Shown: positions 4,563 to 5,919 of the stretch, one piece after another
How positions within the stretch are numbered: position 1 is the first letter of the stretch
Layout of the letters: every line of letters begins with the position of its first letter
Source of the DNA: Candidatus Solincola jinzensis
GTDB lineage: Bacteria > Actinomycetota > Geothermincolia > Geothermincolales > RBG-13-55-18
DNA length: 5,919 nucleotides
Assembly: GCA_015711875.1 (NCBI GenBank)
Contig: JACVJG010000211.1
Span: forward strand, 1-5,919
Reading direction: 5' to 3'
Position numbers and translations under genes: made by a program
The notes under the pieces: model-generated
Seen by the model: only the letters and a program-made list of their open reading frames with translations
Told to the model about the DNA's origin: nothing
Databases searched by the model: none

Positions 4563-5919
4563 GGCGGTGAAATAAAAGGCGGCGCCCTCGCCGGGGCTGG
4601 ACTCCACCCACACCCGCCCGCCCCAGGCGGTTACAGCCCGCTTAACGGTGGAAAGACCTATGCCCAGCCCCGGGGAGCCTGATACGGAGTAATGGCGGAA
4701 GGGCTCAAAGATCTTGCTCTGTAGTTCCTTAGGGATACCGATGCCGTTGTCCCGCACGCAGAACACCGCCGTGTTGTCATGCGCTTCCGCCTCTATGCTC
4801 ACGCGTGGGTCGTCGCACTCGCCCATATGCTTGATGGCGTTTATGATGAGATTGAATAAGACCTGGCGCAGCTTCACGGCGTCCACGCGGACCACGGGGA
4901 GTTCGTCTGCGGTTTCGACGCGTACGCGACGCCTCTCGTGGAGATCCCCGAGGTCCATGAGTACCTCCATGAGCACTTCCTCGGCGTCGGCGCGACACTC
5001 CTCCAGTATGGTGTGCCCGGCCTGGGCATATTGCAACAGCGAGGTGATGAGTTCACTCATGCGCTGCGCGCCACGCGCTATGGCCTCCAGGCATTCTCTC
5101 TCCGCCTCCGGCCTTCCCTCGGCGTCCGCCTCCAGGGCGGCCTTGGCATAGCCTTCCACGATGGCCACGGGGGTGAGCAGGTCGTGGGATATGGTGTGGG
5201 CGAAGGCCTCCAGTTCCTCATTGCGCTCCTGGAGCTCCCTTTCTATACGCTTGCGCTCGCTGATGTCGCGGATAAAGGCCACCACGCTTTTAGGCTCGCC
5301 CTGCGCGTCCCTGATCACGGCCGCGTTGAGCTCCGCGATATAGTTGGTCCCGTCCTTTCGCACTCCTGTTAGCTCCACGTTGCGCACCGCTCCCTCGCGA
5401 AGCACCCTGCGCCATGTCTCGAGCGCCTTCTGGTGGTCGCTAGGGTCGATGAATATAAACGTGTTGTTCCCAAGCACCTCAGCCTCGTTATCGTAGCCGT
5501 TCATGCTCAGGGCGTAGGGAGAGACATACACTACCTTTCCCTGCATGTCAGATATGGTCACCGCGTCCGGAGAGGTCAGCACCAGCGTCCTGTACATCTC
5601 CTCTGATTCCTTGAGCTCCGCCTCGGCCCGTACGCGGTCGGTGATATCCCGGGAGGTGATGACCATGCCCCGCACGAAAGGGTTGTCGAACATGCTTGTG
5701 CCCACGGATTCGTAATGCCTCCAGGAGCCGTCCTTGTGCCGGAAGCGGTAAACCGCGGGCTCGGTGGGCTCCCCGCTCTCGACGCCACGCGTGAAGATCT
5801 CGAGGATCCTATCGCGGTCCTCGGGGTGAATCATATCGAAGCCGTTAATGCCCAGGAGCTCGTCCTGCTCGTATCCCAGCAATGGGGTGATGGAGGGGCT
5901 GCTGTAGGTTATCCTTCCC
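4551..5919 (-). CDS. PAS-PAS sensor histidine kinase, N-terminus beyond window
   Basis: This is the C-terminal part of a two-component sensor kinase; 455 residues are visible, counted from the codon at 5918. The frame stays open to the window edge. The residues before the TTG at 5882 read GRITYSSPSITPLLGYE, a normal PAS core, so that TTG is internal. PAS 1 covers about 1-98, ending in the DITDRVRAE linker. PAS 2 covers about 102-220, with FIRDISERKR. A coiled linker leads to a HisKA domain with His245 in ISHDLLTP (the usual R is L). The HATPase domain has the N box NLIINAIKH (356-364), G1 box DNGIGIP (390-396), F box FEPF (404-407) and G2 box GLGIGL (417-422). All catalytic residues look intact. 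No transmembrane segment is visible, though one could lie further upstream. No response regulator is in the window, so the partner and signal are unknown. The gene converges on the ThDP-enzyme gene across the repeat array. Confidence 0.92.
   Translation of the reverse strand, partial: GRITYSSPSITPLLGYEQDELLGINGFDMIHPEDRDRILEIFTRGVESGEPTEPAVYRFRHKDGSWRHYESVGTSMFDNPFVRGMVITSRDITDRVRAEAELKESEEMYRTLVLTSPDAVTISDMQGKVVYVSPYALSMNGYDNEAEVLGNNTFIFIDPSDHQKALETWRRVLREGAVRNVELTGVRKDGTNYIAELNAAVIRDAQGEPKSVVAFIRDISERKRIERELQERNEELEAFAHTISHDLLTPVAIVEGYAKAALEADAEGRPEAERECLEAIARGAQRMSELITSLLQYAQAGHTILEECRADAEEVLMEVLMDLGDLHERRRVRVETADELPVVRVDAVKLRQVLFNLIINAIKHMGECDDPRVSIEAEAHDNTAVFCVRDNGIGIPKELQSKIFEPFRHYSVSGSPGLGIGLSTVKRAVTAWGGRVWVESSPGEGAAFYFTAPLA

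Noticed and set aside
5880..5882. TTG as the start of the sensor kinase
   Set aside because: The frame continues to the window edge and encodes typical PAS core residues before this codon.

Overview
The window is GC-rich bacterial chromosome carrying four protein genes. Two lie on the + strand in the middle and two on the - strand at the edges, one of them cut by the right window end. Start sites are preceded by strong GGAGG-type ribosome binding sites, and Arg is often AGG and Ile often ATA despite the high GC. A free-living, possibly anaerobic, high-GC bacterium (for example a deep-branching actinomycete-like or Firmicute-like lineage) would fit, but no marker gene here fixes the taxonomy.

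Layout: 1-275 holds no convincing gene but contains a diverged direct duplication of about 75 bp. 276-767 (-) encodes a YkgJ-type CxxCxxCC metal-chelating cysteine-cluster protein. 768-1377 is a divergent intergenic region with a likely - strand promoter for that gene, a 28-bp exact direct repeat with 75-bp period, two stem-loops and a likely + strand promoter. 1378-2361 (+) encodes an extended-SDR NAD(P)-dependent epimerase/reductase. 2521-4182 (+) encodes a thiamine-diphosphate enzyme of the acetolactate synthase / 2-hydroxyacyl-CoA lyase superfamily. 4183-4550 is a convergent spacer almost filled by a 101-bp-period tandem repeat. 4551-5919 (-) is the C-terminal part of a PAS-PAS-HisKA-HATPase sensor histidine kinase that runs off the window.

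The SDR and ThDP genes are codirectional, 159 bp apart, and plausibly act in one carbonyl-chemistry route (C-C cleavage or ligation followed by reduction); the substrate cannot be read from sequence. The ThDP enzyme has all core cofactor residues, lacks the Trp that biosynthetic acetolactate synthase uses for substrate choice, and has no IlvH-type small subunit beside it, so valine/isoleucine synthesis is unlikely. The kinase and the Cys-cluster protein have no partner inside the window.

The least explained content is non-coding: three of the four intergenic spacers carry imperfect tandem direct repeats (periods about 73, 75 and 101 bp), and the second and third share ordered blocks that suggest one degenerate repeat family. 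No CRISPR, transposase, tRNA or rRNA was found.
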